The position numbers and the translations under genes are program-made. From NCBI GenBank assembly GCA_038501195.1, contig JBBPUQ010000001.1, positions 6,076,001 through 6,140,000 of the forward strand: a stretch of 64,000 nucleotides of DNA. Reading direction: 5' to 3'. This DNA is from Nemania diffusa (Eukaryota > Ascomycota > Sordariomycetes > Xylariales > Xylariaceae). Positions 48,813 to 58,997 of this stretch are shown one piece after another. The notes beneath the pieces are model-generated. The model was not told the origin of the DNA. It worked only from the letters and a program-made list of their open reading frames with translations, and did not search any database. Each line of letters opens with the position of its first letter. Within the stretch, counting starts at the first letter, position 1.

Positions 48813-48949
48813 ACCTAGACAAATTCCACTTCTATTAAGCCTATATTCGTAAAACCCGAATGAAGAGGTAGAAGTTTCTCGTTCGACGCGTTTCTTGTGC
48901 TAGGGTTTTTTTTTTCTCTTTTCTACATTGAAAACAAGTAGATAATAGC

Positions 48950-49483
48950 TTACTGGGCAGCAATACTGGTCGAAAGTCTTTGTTCGAGAGAATTGATCTG
49001 TCCTGTGAGATCATCCTTGCTAGTACTGATCTGTTTCGTGAGATCATGCCTGAAAGTATGGATTTCGTTGGTGAGATCATCCCTGAAGGTATGGATTTCG
49101 TTGGTGAGATCATCCCGGATTTCTTTGGTGAGATCATCCCTGAAAGTATGGATTTCTTTGGTGAGATCATTCTTGAAAGTATTGATCTCTTTTGTGAAAT
49201 CATCCTTAATCTCTTTTCTGAGAGCTTGATTCCTCCGGGTGATAATCTGTTCAACGGCCTTGGTGATAGCCTCTGTAAGAGATCTGTTAATGTTTTGCTC
49301 GATAGTTTGCTGGATACCGTTGACATTATTCGTGAAGTCATCAAGCTTGTTCAGTTTGGTTGTGATGTGTGGGTCGTTGAAAGCGGACAAGTTTTTTAAC
49401 AGTCGAACACCGTTTACGAGCTCTTGACCATGATCTGCAATGGCACCAAAATCTGGCATCTCCAGCGGGGGTGTTCTATTCAT
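48950..49483 (-). CDS. Small coiled-coil protein with 11-residue repeats (CC1)
   Basis: A single-exon ORF of 177 residues (start ATG 49483). Residues 1-35 are MNRTPPLEMPDFGAIADHGQ plus ELVNGVRLLKNLSAF. Residues 36-85 are helical (KLNKLDDFTNNVNGIQQTIE). Residues about 90-165 consist of near-identical 11-residue units of the form R/K-x-D-L-T-K/N-E-I-x-T-F, with one shortened 8-residue unit (RDDLTKEI). The 11-residue period is that of a hendecad, right-handed coiled coil. No membrane segment or signal. Family not recognised. It is the leftmost gene of the hydrolase/NLR block and is transcribed in the same direction as the bare hydrolase next to it. By analogy it could be an oligomerising partner, but that is inference. 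Confidence 0.6.
   Translation of the reverse strand: MNRTPPLEMPDFGAIADHGQELVNGVRLLKNLSAFNDPHITTKLNKLDDFTNNVNGIQQTIEQNINRSLTEAITKAVEQIITRRNQALRKEIKDDFTKEINTFKNDLTKEIHTFRDDLTKEIRDDLTNEIHTFRDDLTNEIHTFRHDLTKQISTSKDDLTGQINSLEQRLSTSIAAQ
49007..49207 (-). repeat. 33-bp tandem repeat coding for hendecads in CC1
   Basis: Units begin with GAGATCATYC (plus strand) at 49007, 49040, 49073, 49106 (a 24-bp short unit), 49130 and 49163, and a partial one at 49196. Units two, three and five are almost identical, which points to recent copy-number change. Confidence 0.85.
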
Positions 49484-50420
49484 GGTGGTAATAAAAGGGG
49501 ATTGTTCAGAGATGGCTTAAATTAGGTGTCTTGCATACAAAAGAACAGACTACTGAAGAATTGTTGGGAAGTGGACGAAGGTAATGGGGCGCGCGTTGCA
49601 TTCTTGATGTGTATATAAACACTGATTCTGTCACTTCTTATAGCTGGCGCACAGACCATAAACAACCAGCCACAACGCTTATATAATCAATACGCGCCTC
49701 TCAGATACGAGCCACAGGCTCGTATCTGTGGCTCGTATCTGGAGGCTCAAATCCAACAACTGTGATTACCCCTATTTATCTATTTGATACCGAGCAAGTT
49801 GTCTCGTCGACCCCCCGCCAGCCACAGCTTCACGACAGGGTTTATCTGGGGAGAGGGTCGCCGAGACGTAGTCGAGACCTTGGTTCGACGGGTGGCAAGT
49901 ACGCCAGTACATCGTTACGCGTCGGATCTTCGTCGGACCACGTCGACCTCTACTGTATCTTCAACGCACACAAATAGGTAGGACATTCGGAAAGGCCTTG
50001 ATCGGCTTTTACCACCAGCGAGGGTCGAGTCTGTCGGCTGTACCTTAGTTACCTATAGCCACAGTAGGTGTAGGTCGTACGGTCAAGACCTACCTACTAT
50101 AACAATTTTATAAAAAAGACATATATTAAATTTTTGAAAAATTATAATATAATATAAGTAAAGTTTAATTATGAATAATTGTAAATCATAAAAAAACCAT
50201 TATTATAACCAGTTTCACCCTGGTTTATATAAGCGAATGAAATAAAATTTACAGTTTTATAGAATAATAACACATCAACTCTAGTATTATGAGCAGTCTG
50301 TTATGTGACAATTAGGAAAGTAGAAAGGTGCAGAGAGGGCCTCTTGGAATAGGTACTTGGTGTTTTGACATTGACGTCTTATAAATGCGGCCGGATGTCC
50401 TTTGATATCAGATCAAAAGG
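49484..50420. promoter_or_regulatory. CC1 promoter region and AT-rich DNA 3' of the hydrolase
   Basis: The left 250 bp is the CC1 promoter (minus) and includes the hairpin at 49696-49746. From 50100 to 50280 the sequence is extremely AT-rich and gene-free. Confidence 0.4.
49696..49746. repeat. Mutually exclusive hairpins (GATACGAGCC repeats)
   Basis: AGATACGAGCC (49703-49713) pairs with GGCTCGTATCT at 49717-49727 across a 3-base loop. A second copy of GGCTCGTATCT (49730-49740) allows a longer alternative stem starting at GCCTC (49696). The two folds cannot form together. Confidence 0.6.
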
Positions 50421-51527
50421 TTAAACAGGGCCGTTGGCGGCGCGCCGGATGCGTCTCCAAACTGCATCGAACCGCTCATCATCACCCTTCGAGAAGCGAC
50501 ACATGGAAGAGTGGTTACCACTGAGCATCATGTAATCTTCGTGTTGTAACCCCATAAGAGCCGAATCCCTGTCCACAATCTGACCTGAAAGTTAGCATGC
50601 CTATATAGTAAGCATTCCATGTAGGAGGGATGCACAATACATACTACTTTACCCCAAAGGCGATTATAGGCATGCTCCTCGTAAAAGCTGACAATAGCAT
50701 ATCTGGAGGCCAAATGCCTAAAGTCTTCGGATACGTCATACAGCTCTTCAGAATTCCTCTTAAGAATCTCCAAGTAGCGAAAATGTGAACGAGGGAGAAC
50801 ACTTCTTCCGATCTTAGTGGCCATCAAGGCCCAATCGGCCGCGTTGGCACCTCGGTGAGGTGTTCCGAAGAAGACCTATGCATATGGCGACAATTTATCG
50901 TTAAAGATGAGAAAGACTATTGCATAAGAGTGTTCAATAACGTACTATGCCTTTAGTATGCGTGGTCATGCCTGGGAAATCATACTGGCTCTGCTCTGCA
51001 AGCGCTAGGGCCTTCGAGTCAGAAACGAGTTAGAATGGAAGATATAGACAGCTAGTATCAGTCTAAACAGGGGTCCATACCTGCTTAATCACAATCCCGC
51101 CGAGGCTATGCGCGATAAAGACAATAGGAATATTCTAATAGGTATTAGCAATAGGTAATTTTAATGAGTGACTAGTAACACTTACGGAAGTTTCTCGTAT
51201 GTCCTTGAGCTTCCCAAACATCGTGCGTGCGACGTCATCTATTTCTCCAACCGCCATACTCTTAATAGAAGCGTTGTACTCATAGCTCATAACGCGGCAT
51301 CCGGGCAGCTTTTTTGGTAGGAGATCTGCTAGCCATATCGTTGCATCCGATGACCCGGGCTTGTCTGCCCACGTATCCCGATAATGGCCGTTTAGGCCAT
51401 GGACGGCGATAATACTTCGTCTCAAAGGTTATTATCTTTCACTTGATACAGAAGGCAAGGTGGTAATCACTCACTCTAGCGTGTGAGGTTCATTTTTGGG
51501 GGGTGTTGCAAGTATATGAAACACCAT
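50421..51527 (-). CDS. SesB-like alpha/beta-hydrolase (HYD1), bare catalytic domain
   Basis: Six exons on the minus strand (51475-51527, 51186-51414, 51081-51134, 50946-51011, 50645-50875, 50421-50579) join in phase to 263 residues. The chain starts MVFHILATPPKNEPHTLD and continues IIAVHGLNGHYRDTW (oxyanion strand), IPIVFIAHSLGGIVIKQ with nucleophile Ser104, VFFGTPHRGANAADW, IVDRDSALMG (Asp214) and LSGNHSSMCRF (His234). These are the blocks of the fungal SesB-type serine esterase/lipase domain found alone or fused to NLRs. No membrane segment, no extra domain. The gene diverges from HYD2, with 542 bp between start codons. Intron positions 1, 3, 4 and 5 coincide with those in HYD2 and/or the NLR gene. 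Probable substrate: lipid or ester, unproven. Confidence 0.82.
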
Positions 51528-52069
51528 TTTGAACGATTTCGCTTGGTGTGCTGAATTTGATGTCTTTGCAGGTATGTGCTAGGGAAAGGTGTGGCGGTGT
51601 AGTGGAGGTCGATCAACATATATCAAACATATAGGACCTACAACTATAAGAGATTAACTTAAGAGTGTAACGAGTGATCATATTGTGTTGTTTTTCTAAG
51701 ATCTAAGAGATTAGCCTAGGACCTTAATCCTTCCATTTATTGAAGAGTTCGGACCATAGATTATCCGCTCTACCACTTCATAGAGAGTGTATATGATGTA
51801 GTTCCACTTTCTCGTCACAAAAGGGGAAGAAAGAGTGTTAGATAGAGAAGAGGAGTCAAGGTCGTATCCTCAAGGAAGCTAACATTGCCCCCTATCGTAT
51901 CTGTCTAGATAACTTGCCACGTCGCTTACTTATATTGGGCCGATAAATGCCCAACCGTTTCACTTATCCTGCGGAAAAGATGGCATAGTGGTATTCCGGG
52001 CAGCCATATGACCCGCCAATATCAGCGACATGCTGGGGCCGATCTCATCTCTTTTATTTCTCAATTGTG
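51528..52069. promoter_or_regulatory. Shared promoter of HYD1 and HYD2
   Basis: The two hydrolase paralogues are divergent with 542 bp between ATGs, so they probably share control elements. The region is gene-free with modest AT bias; no operator-like repeat is obvious. Confidence 0.4.
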
Positions 52070-53621
52070 ATGTACAGAATGGTATCTAGAGACGATAACG
52101 AAGAAAGCGGCTCACAATATCTAATACTACCTCTTTTCTCTGCTGTCGCAATGGCCCTAGCTTTCTTCACTCGCCGCAAGTTGCCTAACAAAGCTGCTCA
52201 AGTGCCGGAGCCGCAAATGAAAGAACTACAACTTCGTGTGATCTACGACCCAGAGATTGAGGAGAAAGGTGTTGCAGAAGTTGAGTAAGCTCTACCGCTA
52301 GCCGAAAACATGCATCATCAATTCTATCATCACATATGCTAACTTACATTGGTTCTAGTTTCGTACTTGTCCATGGATTTGGGGGCGACTACATCGACAC
52401 ATGGACCTCCAAACAGGGTGCTTCCAGCGTATTCTGGCCGAAAGATTTGCTACTCGCAGAGAAAAAGCAACCGCGGACGAGAATTTTGTCGTTCGGGTAT
52501 GATGCTGGACAGATGGTGGTTGCTAGCATTCGCAGCTACGCCCAAAGCATGCTGAGCTTCCTGCGCGACCACCGGGAGGGGATTGAGAGTAGGCCGTTGG
52601 TCTTCCTAGGTCACTGCCTCGGGGGCCTTATTGTCAAGCAAGTAAGCTACGTTGCTATTATGTTGTTTCACTGTTAATTTTGATTCTATATATATAATAT
52701 CGATCGCTAATACTTGTCGGTGGATTAGGCTATGCGATTCGCCGAGAATGATTCATCCTTCAATTCAATCATTTCGGCTACTAAATCGATTGTAAGCCTA
52801 ATCATTCATATTTGGCGCTGCCGTTCCTTAACGAGGGTTTAGGACTGACTTCCTATTCACACCAGATGTTCTTTGGAACCCCGCACGGTGGAGGAGACAA
52901 GAAAGACTGGGAGAAGCTTGCCAGTAGCTATAAAGCACTTGGACCTGAGTGCCGAATGATTGCCGTTCTAGGGAAGAGTACGAATGACCTTACGAAACTT
53001 GATGGGAATTTTATCCGCTTGCAAGATAGGTTTACTATCAACAATTTCTTGGAGCAACGTATAATGAAGGGTGCAAGAAAGCTCATTGTTGATCAGACGT
53101 CGGCAGCGAAGTTTCCTGGCGCTGGGGTTGAATCCGTAGATGGTGACCATGTTACGATGTGTCAGTTCAAGGACGCTCAGAATAACACGTTTATGAAGGT
53201 GTGCCGGATCATCAGGGAGGCGGTCCCCAGCGAGGTAGCCGTCAACCAGCTGACTGCTCACCAGACGCCCACGGCACCAGGCAAGCCGGGGGTCTTGAAG
53301 CAGCAGATAGTTGTTGAGGGTCGGGCAGTCATCAAGCAGGATGTAGTCGTTGACGGTAAGGTGGTCAGAACCCAACATGTGGTCATCGACGGGCAAGCAG
53401 GCACTCGGTCGAATCACGAAGGGACAACAGTAGCAGGAGCGGCAGGGGCGCTAAACCTGCAAGCGTCGATAGAACTGCAAGGGGCGCGGGCAACTACAAA
53501 TCGGAAAATGCTGGAGCAAAAAAAGGAAAGAAACTCGTTTGAGGAGCTTTTTGATGGCGACCCCCGAGACAGCGGACAGAAGGCCAGAGAAGTGGTCCGA
53601 GAATCGACTAGATCTCGTTAA
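52070..53621 (+). CDS. SesB-like alpha/beta-hydrolase with Cys nucleophile, N-terminal TM and C-terminal 12-residue repeats (HYD2)
   Basis: Four exons (52070-52284, 52359-52641, 52729-52791, 52866-53621) join in phase to 438 residues. A hydrophobic helix at about 17-33 (YLILPLFSAVAMALAFF followed by TRRK) suggests membrane anchoring. The hydrolase domain runs from about 50 to 300: LQLRVIYDP, FVLVHGFGGDYIDTW, LVFLGHCLGGLIVKQ, MFFGTPHGGGDKKDW, IVDQTSAAKF (Asp263) and VDGDHVTMCQF (His282). The nucleophile is Cys158 (TGC), not Ser. After the domain, residues 332-367 are three 12-residue repeats of the type x-Q-x-V-V-V-D-G-x-V-V-x. The last 70 residues are charged. Its lookalikes in other fungi carry amyloid-forming motifs after the same domain; whether this repeat is such a motif is inference. 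Confidence 0.82.
53298..53405 (+). repeat. 36-bp tandem repeat in HYD2 (3 units)
   Basis: Units 53298-53333, 53334-53369 and 53370-53405 encode KQQIVVEGRAVI, KQDVVVDGKVVR and TQHVVIDGQAGT. DNA identity is moderate while protein identity is high, so the motif is under selection rather than newly expanded. Confidence 0.85.
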
Positions 53622-54280
53622 TATTACCCTAAATGTTGTACTTCCTCCGTTTTGCTTATCATGAATATAATTATTCCCTAGATGAAATGAAAATAATCTG
53701 CGTTACTTGGGGTTGTTGGAGCATGTCTAAATAGGGTTTGCAAAAGTCCAACACATGAACACCCACCAAAACCCATGGGTTCTCTGCATAGGCTGGGTTG
53801 GGTTAAACTCAAGTTAGGCGCCCAACTTGACTAAAAGTCCAAAGTGTCAAATCGATGTCAAAGTTGCAGAAAAGGAATACAGAAGTAGGGCGTCGAAAAC
53901 CTACAGGCTGCCGAGAACCCGAAGCCCATGATATTTCATATGCCTAGGCACCTATAGGTTTTTTTTTAAGCTCCACCTAGCCTTGGGCTCTTAGCTTTAG
54001 GTTAGGCTTTCAAGACAGAGCATAGTACATAAATATTGATCCCAGTGACGATGATTGGTCTATCTTACTGTAGCTAGTCAACTCCGCAGAACTAGTATTC
54101 TCTTGATCACTTTCCCTTCAGCTACTACTAATTGTGCATTCGAGATCCATTAGGACCCTGCTTCCAAGGTAAAGTACTAGGATATGCCGAGTCCTCCCGG
54201 CGATGCGCGTAATAGGCTATGAATTAGAGCCTCTAGGTTGGGGAGTCGTGGTGACTAGGCTTCAACGCCACAGTATGGTA
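53622..54280. other. Intergenic, repeat-like
   Basis: No gene is seen. The GGGTTTGCAAAAGTCC / AACCCATGGGTT / GGTTGGGTTAAAC-type sequence between 53720 and 53820 resembles degenerate transposon DNA. The left flank of the palindrome ends in TA. Confidence 0.35.
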
Positions 54281-55303
54281 AGATAACTACCCCCCTCACG
54301 GGCCACACCCTCGCGGGCCACCTGCACTGTACGGGTTTTACATATAAACTAAAATATAAGCTAGTAGGGTTTATAAATCGGGGAAAAATCGGAAAATTAA
54401 GGCACTAGTGTTAAAAATTATAAAAAAATCAAAATAATAACATATATTTTTTCTATTTTTATACTAGCTTAATTGATTTTTTAAAAATTTATATTTAATT
54501 TTTTAAAAATAGCTAATAATATAATTATATGTAAATTACTAGTAAAATTGTTGCACACTGTGCAAAAAACGAGAAGCTTACTAAGTTTACTAATTTTTAA
54601 AAGTAAGTATAAATAGGGTTATAAAATTAAAAAAAATATTAGTATTTAAAAAATTACATAATATTTTATAAACTAGTTAGTTATTATTTTTATAATTTTT
54701 ATTCGAATTACTATTAATTAAATAGCTTAAAATCTATAAATAATTTTAAATAATTTTATATAAATTTTTATACCAAATTATACAGTGTAACTATAGACTG
54801 TACATTTTATATGTAAAATTTAATATAAAATTATTTAAAATTATTTATAGATTTTAAGCTATTTAATTAATAGTAATTCGAATAAAAATTATAAAAATAA
54901 TAACTAACTAGTTTATAAAATATTATGTAATTTTTTAAATACTAATATTTTTTTTAATTTTATAACCCTATTTATATTTACTTTTAAAAATTAGTAAACT
55001 TAGTAAGCTTCTCGTTTTTTGCACAGTGTGCAACAATTTTACTAGTAATTTACATATAATTATATTATTAGCTATTTTTAAAAAATTAAATATAAATTTT
55101 TAAAAAATCAATTAAGCTAGTATAAAAATAGAAAAAATATATGTTATTATTTTGATTTTTTTATAATTTTTAACACTAGTGCCTTAATTTTCCGATTTTT
55201 CCCCGATTTATAAACTCTACTAGCTTATATTTTAGTTTATATGTAAAACCCGTACAGTGCAGGTGGCCCGCGAGGGTGTGGCCCGTGAGGGGGGTAGTTA
55301 TCT
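54281..55303. mobile_element. 1,023-bp near-perfect palindromic (foldback) element flanked by TA
   Basis: The left arm starts AGATAACTACCCCCCTCACG at 54281, and its reverse complement ends at 55303. Arms of about 490 bp are the same base for base except for two G/A differences (near 54368 and 54606) and small changes near the apex at 54775-54815. TA dinucleotides flank both ends (54279-54280, 55304-55305), as in Tc1/mariner-class insertions. The tips are GC-rich and the inside is very AT-rich. No coding region inside, so it would be non-autonomous. Confidence 0.88.
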
Positions 55304-55888
55304 TAGTAACCATGCAAGTGAATCAGAAGCATAGGTAGATAGAAGCTGTACTAATGGTCATATGACCCTGCCTATTAGTCAGCCAGCCTACCTGCCCTGC
55401 ATACAATCCACCTTGACTGAAACGATCGAGGGAGCTTCCCGAACCAAACAGACTCTCACTTTGAGTTCAAGGCGGTTGCACATGCGGACCACATATGCAA
55501 ACTTAGTAGTAGTAACTTTAGAGCTGCTGCTATACATCCACAGCCCCTGCAGTACTATACTATTAGTGCCCTACTGTTGCCCTACTACGTACGGTAAATG
55601 TAGCACATTGCCAAATCGGGTAGTTGACTGTCTGCAGTTACTTATAGTAGCGTAGCATTGTTACCACACCTCAACGTACATATGCATGCGGATATGAAAG
55701 ACTAGGGGGGTGAAGACGAAAGCGAGATTGAGGTGAAATAAATGTTACTAATTGTAAATATTTGTCCCTATACAAAGTGGGAATAAGAGGACACCGCATA
55801 GTTAGACGTATACGTAGGTGCTTTGGTTGGCAGTAGCTAGGATCTATCAAGGGGTTGTAGGTCAGGGGGGATCTGACGGGTTCTCTTT
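55304..55888. other. Intergenic region
   Basis: No supportable gene; short ORFs on both strands only. Lies between the palindrome and the CC2 stop. Confidence 0.4.
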
Positions 55889-56209
55889 CTAGGAGTTTTG
55901 GGCCCATCCCCTGGCACCCGGGGCATCCTTCCTTTCTGTCTCTGCTGGCAACATTTTCAGAAGTGCCAGGAGCGTTGTGCTGTCCGTATTCATCTCCGTC
56001 CTGGCTTTTTCCACTTGCTCCATCAGCCGTACCATTTCAGCTTTAACAGTTCTCAGGAACTGTTCCGCGCTGGTGTTGACTGCTTCTACAGCAGACCGAT
56101 GTGTGTCAAGGGATGCGGTGATGTCGTAATTATCTTTTTCTCCGGAATACTTGACATCCGTGAGATCGTTGAGTGCACGTAAGTCACTCTCAGAATGTGG
56201 GGGCGCCAT
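55889..56209 (-). CDS. Small helical protein (CC2)
   Basis: A single-exon ORF of 106 residues from the ATG at 56209 (MAPPHSESDLRALNDLTDVK). The remainder is predicted helical and highly charged (AEQFLRTVKAEMVRLMEQVE, KARTEMNTDSTTLLALLKML) and ends in a polar tail. Heptad-like spacing of L/V/M suggests a short coiled coil or helical hairpin. No signal, membrane segment or known motif. It is flanked by the palindrome and CC3 and lies in the same strand orientation as CC3. Coding status is plausible from composition, not proven. Confidence 0.45.
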   Translation of the reverse strand: MAPPHSESDLRALNDLTDVKYSGEKDNYDITASLDTHRSAVEAVNTSAEQFLRTVKAEMVRLMEQVEKARTEMNTDSTTLLALLKMLPAETERKDAPGARGWAQNS

Positions 56210-57490
56210 CTTGAGTGTGGCTTGCAAAAGTACCGTTATTAGTCCAATAACATTCGTTGCTGATATATGCCAAAAAATATGAGAGACATAGGCTGTAACT
56301 TAACAACTGAGTAAACATACCTTTATGTGCCAATCTCGCAACCCCAGAGTCTTGGATTGAGCTTAATTGGTAGTTGAGCTAGGTAGGATAATCGTCTACT
56401 ATGATATGGCTGTTTGAGCACAAGCATTTTTCAGATATAGAAATAGGTAGGTACTTCTACTTTTATATGATGGCTTGTACATCAGCCAGTGACATTGATA
56501 TTCAGGTACAGTTTAGTCTAGATAGTGTAGCGGGAAGACTAGATATCGTTAGCGGCAAAACCACCGTTAGCGCCCAAATGTCAAAGATGCATGTGCATTT
56601 GGCGGGGCTCCAAATGCGGTCCCTTATTGGTTTCGTCAAGGGGTCACTCCAGGGTATATATGGGCCATAGAGTACTTAATGCAACAAAAGCCACAGCAAT
56701 ATGGAGCCTTGTGAGCCTATCAAACGAGTGATATTATCGTTATCGCAGCGGAGCCGCTTGTACCTTGCGGCTTATATCTACATCAAGAGGAATTACTCCC
56801 GGGTTGACTGGCGTGGGCTACCCTCAGCTTGTTTGATCTCGTCAGCTTGGCTATAAACTCGCTGTGCGCCCTTCGGCTAGCCGGGCGGGCAGCTACGCCG
56901 CTACGCCACGTCATTCAGTGTACCGAGTAAAAACCTGTGGTGAGTCGCCGAGCTGGCGTTCTTCAGCCTGCAAGGTACAGTATCGACAATAAAGTAAGTA
57001 TGATGTGTTGGCAGTTAGGCTGCCTAAAGAGAGACCGCAGATTCAGCACAGCAGTGACAGCACCACGTATATCGCTTATACATGCGGGTTCGGTATTCAC
57101 CTCACCCGGAAATTCCAAACCCGCGCAGCCAATTGCAGCTAGCAATGGGACTAGGTATCTATGTGATTCCGAACACCTATTACCTGGTAAATAGTACCAT
57201 GGTACCAAGCGCACCGCTTTTTCTCAACAAACCCCAACATGCATGCCCTGGGATGCGGTCAAAAAGCGAGAGATTGGTTGAAAGGATGGGTACTTGCAGG
57301 TATGTACTTGTAGATAAAGTCACGCCTACGTATCCTAAGGTATGCAATAAGTTGTCCCAAGCATCGTTGCAGCTGCTGATAAGTCAGAGTTGAGCCTCCA
57401 GATCCACTGTCGATATCTACGTAGTATACTACTCTTTCTTTTAGGATTCTCCCCCCAGCCCCCAGTACCCCGCCCTCCACTACTGTACCG
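56210..57490. other. Intergenic region between CC2 and CC3
   Basis: No credible gene in 1.3 kb. ORFs at 56401-56670 and 56937-57393 overlap on both strands and lack motifs. A GC-rich patch at 56850-56920 may be transposon-derived. Confidence 0.35.
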
Positions 57491-57925
57491 TCATTGTTTT
57501 TCCCTTGCCTTGTCGGTACCATCTTCTTGAGCTCTTTTCGTCATCTGTGCCTTGATCGCTTCTTGGGCCACTTCAAGTGCGGTCCTTAGCTTTTGTGGCG
57601 GGGTTACCCAGTCGTCCAAGGGGATGCTCTTCTGCAGGGTTGACTCGAGGACCTCGAGAGCATGGGTGTGGTCCTTGCATTTGTTTTCCAACTCCCAGTG
57701 TTTAGAATATTGGTCTTCAAGCATCTTTCTCAATTCTTCCACAGTCCTCTCAGCCTTTTCTTTCTTCACTCTGAGTTCTTCGTTCTCTTCTTTGAGCTTT
57801 TCATTCTCTGCTTTGAGGTTTTTGAATTCCATCTCGCACTCATCAAATCCTGCCAAGAGATCTTGTAATCTCGATGGTGGGGTTGAAGAATTATCCCCCG
57901 TAGTCTTATCACTTTGTTCGCTCAT
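57491..57925 (-). CDS. Coiled-coil protein (CC3)
   Basis: A single-exon ORF of 144 residues beginning MSEQSDKTTGDNSSTPPSRL. Residues about 33-105 are a classical heptad coiled coil (FKNLKAENEKLKEENEELRV, then KKEKAERTVEELRKMLEDQ and ALEVLESTLQK), rich in Lys/Glu with Leu at a/d positions. The C-terminus is also helical and basic. No DNA-binding basic region typical of bZIP is seen before the heptads. It is divergent from the NLR gene, the two starts being 1.07 kb apart, so common regulation is possible. Likely an oligomerising adaptor; function unknown. Confidence 0.6.
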   Translation of the reverse strand: MSEQSDKTTGDNSSTPPSRLQDLLAGFDECEMEFKNLKAENEKLKEENEELRVKKEKAERTVEELRKMLEDQYSKHWELENKCKDHTHALEVLESTLQKSIPLDDWVTPPQKLRTALEVAQEAIKAQMTKRAQEDGTDKAREKQ

Positions 57926-58997
57926 GAAATTTGTCTCTTACTCCTCCCAAGTCGTCTCTTGTCGCAATCAGCAATCTAACAAAGCTAGCATTTTACTTCA
58001 TGCTCACTTACCTAGAAGCTCAAGATATAATTAGCCTGCCAGGGCACGGCCGTGATTGAAATTGTAAGGAATGAGTTGTTCAATGAAATGTGCTGGAATC
58101 AATGTATGGATTCAAGGGCGAAGTTAGTGATCAAGGTCCAACCATTTTTTACCCATCTGCTTTGTATTATTTAGTGAACCTTGCCATGTTCGTACAGAAT
58201 ACACTTGGCACCTTAGCAGTTGAGCTACAGGGTTACGTGCACCTGGGGTACCTATCTGTAGACCCGCAGTACCTGGCATGGTAAGTCTTATACCCTTGCA
58301 TATCATGAAAGTATATGAATTGCACTATAAAAAGGCTAGAAGACATAAAGCCATACCGATCTGCATTAGGAATACCGATTTAATTGCGAGCAATCAGCTA
58401 CAGCTACCAACCAAATTTGGGCAATTAAGAGAGCAAGTTCAAGCTTGTTACTACCTATTCTTGCCAAATTATCAGCGAATAGGGCATTCACTAGACAATG
58501 CCCTCGTATGCATATGCACACTAATCCTACCCATCACCACTTGTGATCCCATTAAGTATTAAAAGAAAAAAAGGAAGAAAAGCTAATAACATTGTGCATT
58601 TAGGCAGCAACAGATTAATACGCGTAAGATTTATACAAGGTGACTTTCAAGTTTCTACCCAGCAAGCATCATCTGCTTGACATCTGCAGAAGGCAACGTC
58701 TTCTAGCTTGGAGTCTCGCAGTCCTTCGATGCTAGGGGATGGTGTCCCCTCCCTGGCCCAGCACTACCTAATACTGCTTATCTACTAGAGATCCTGGAGG
58801 AGGTGTGGTAGTTTCTAATACATATATTTGAGCATTTGCGTTTCTTAAGTGCAGTCCTTAGGAATTCTACCAAACTCTACCTTTCTATCCATTTGTCTGT
58901 GACCTATTTTCTATGTACAAGTGGCCCTATATTTACTCTAGAGGCCGCCACTTCTGATATAGGCAGTGCCCTAAGCTACCTAGCCATCAATGTGAAG
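57926..58997. promoter_or_regulatory. Divergent spacer between CC3 and the NLR gene
   Basis: No gene seen. ORFs such as 58278-58562 lack any motif. The sequence just before 58998 stays open in the NLR frame back to 58836 but has no ATG. Confidence 0.4.

Larger units (their letters stand above)
46827..48949. other. AT-rich region with repeat copies, border of the accessory block
   Basis: No gene is seen in 2.1 kb apart from the aldolase promoter (first 200 bp). It holds repeat copies C (48259-48590) and D (48715-48812). A short palindromic GTCGATGCCGAAGGCATCGAC lies at about 48390-48412. Confidence 0.4.

Noticed and set aside
53298..53405. HET-s or PP/RHIM-type amyloid motif in HYD2
   Set aside because: The repeat lacks the N-phi-phi-G-N core of PP motifs and the 21-residue HET-s pattern, so I only report it as an unclassified beta-type repeat.
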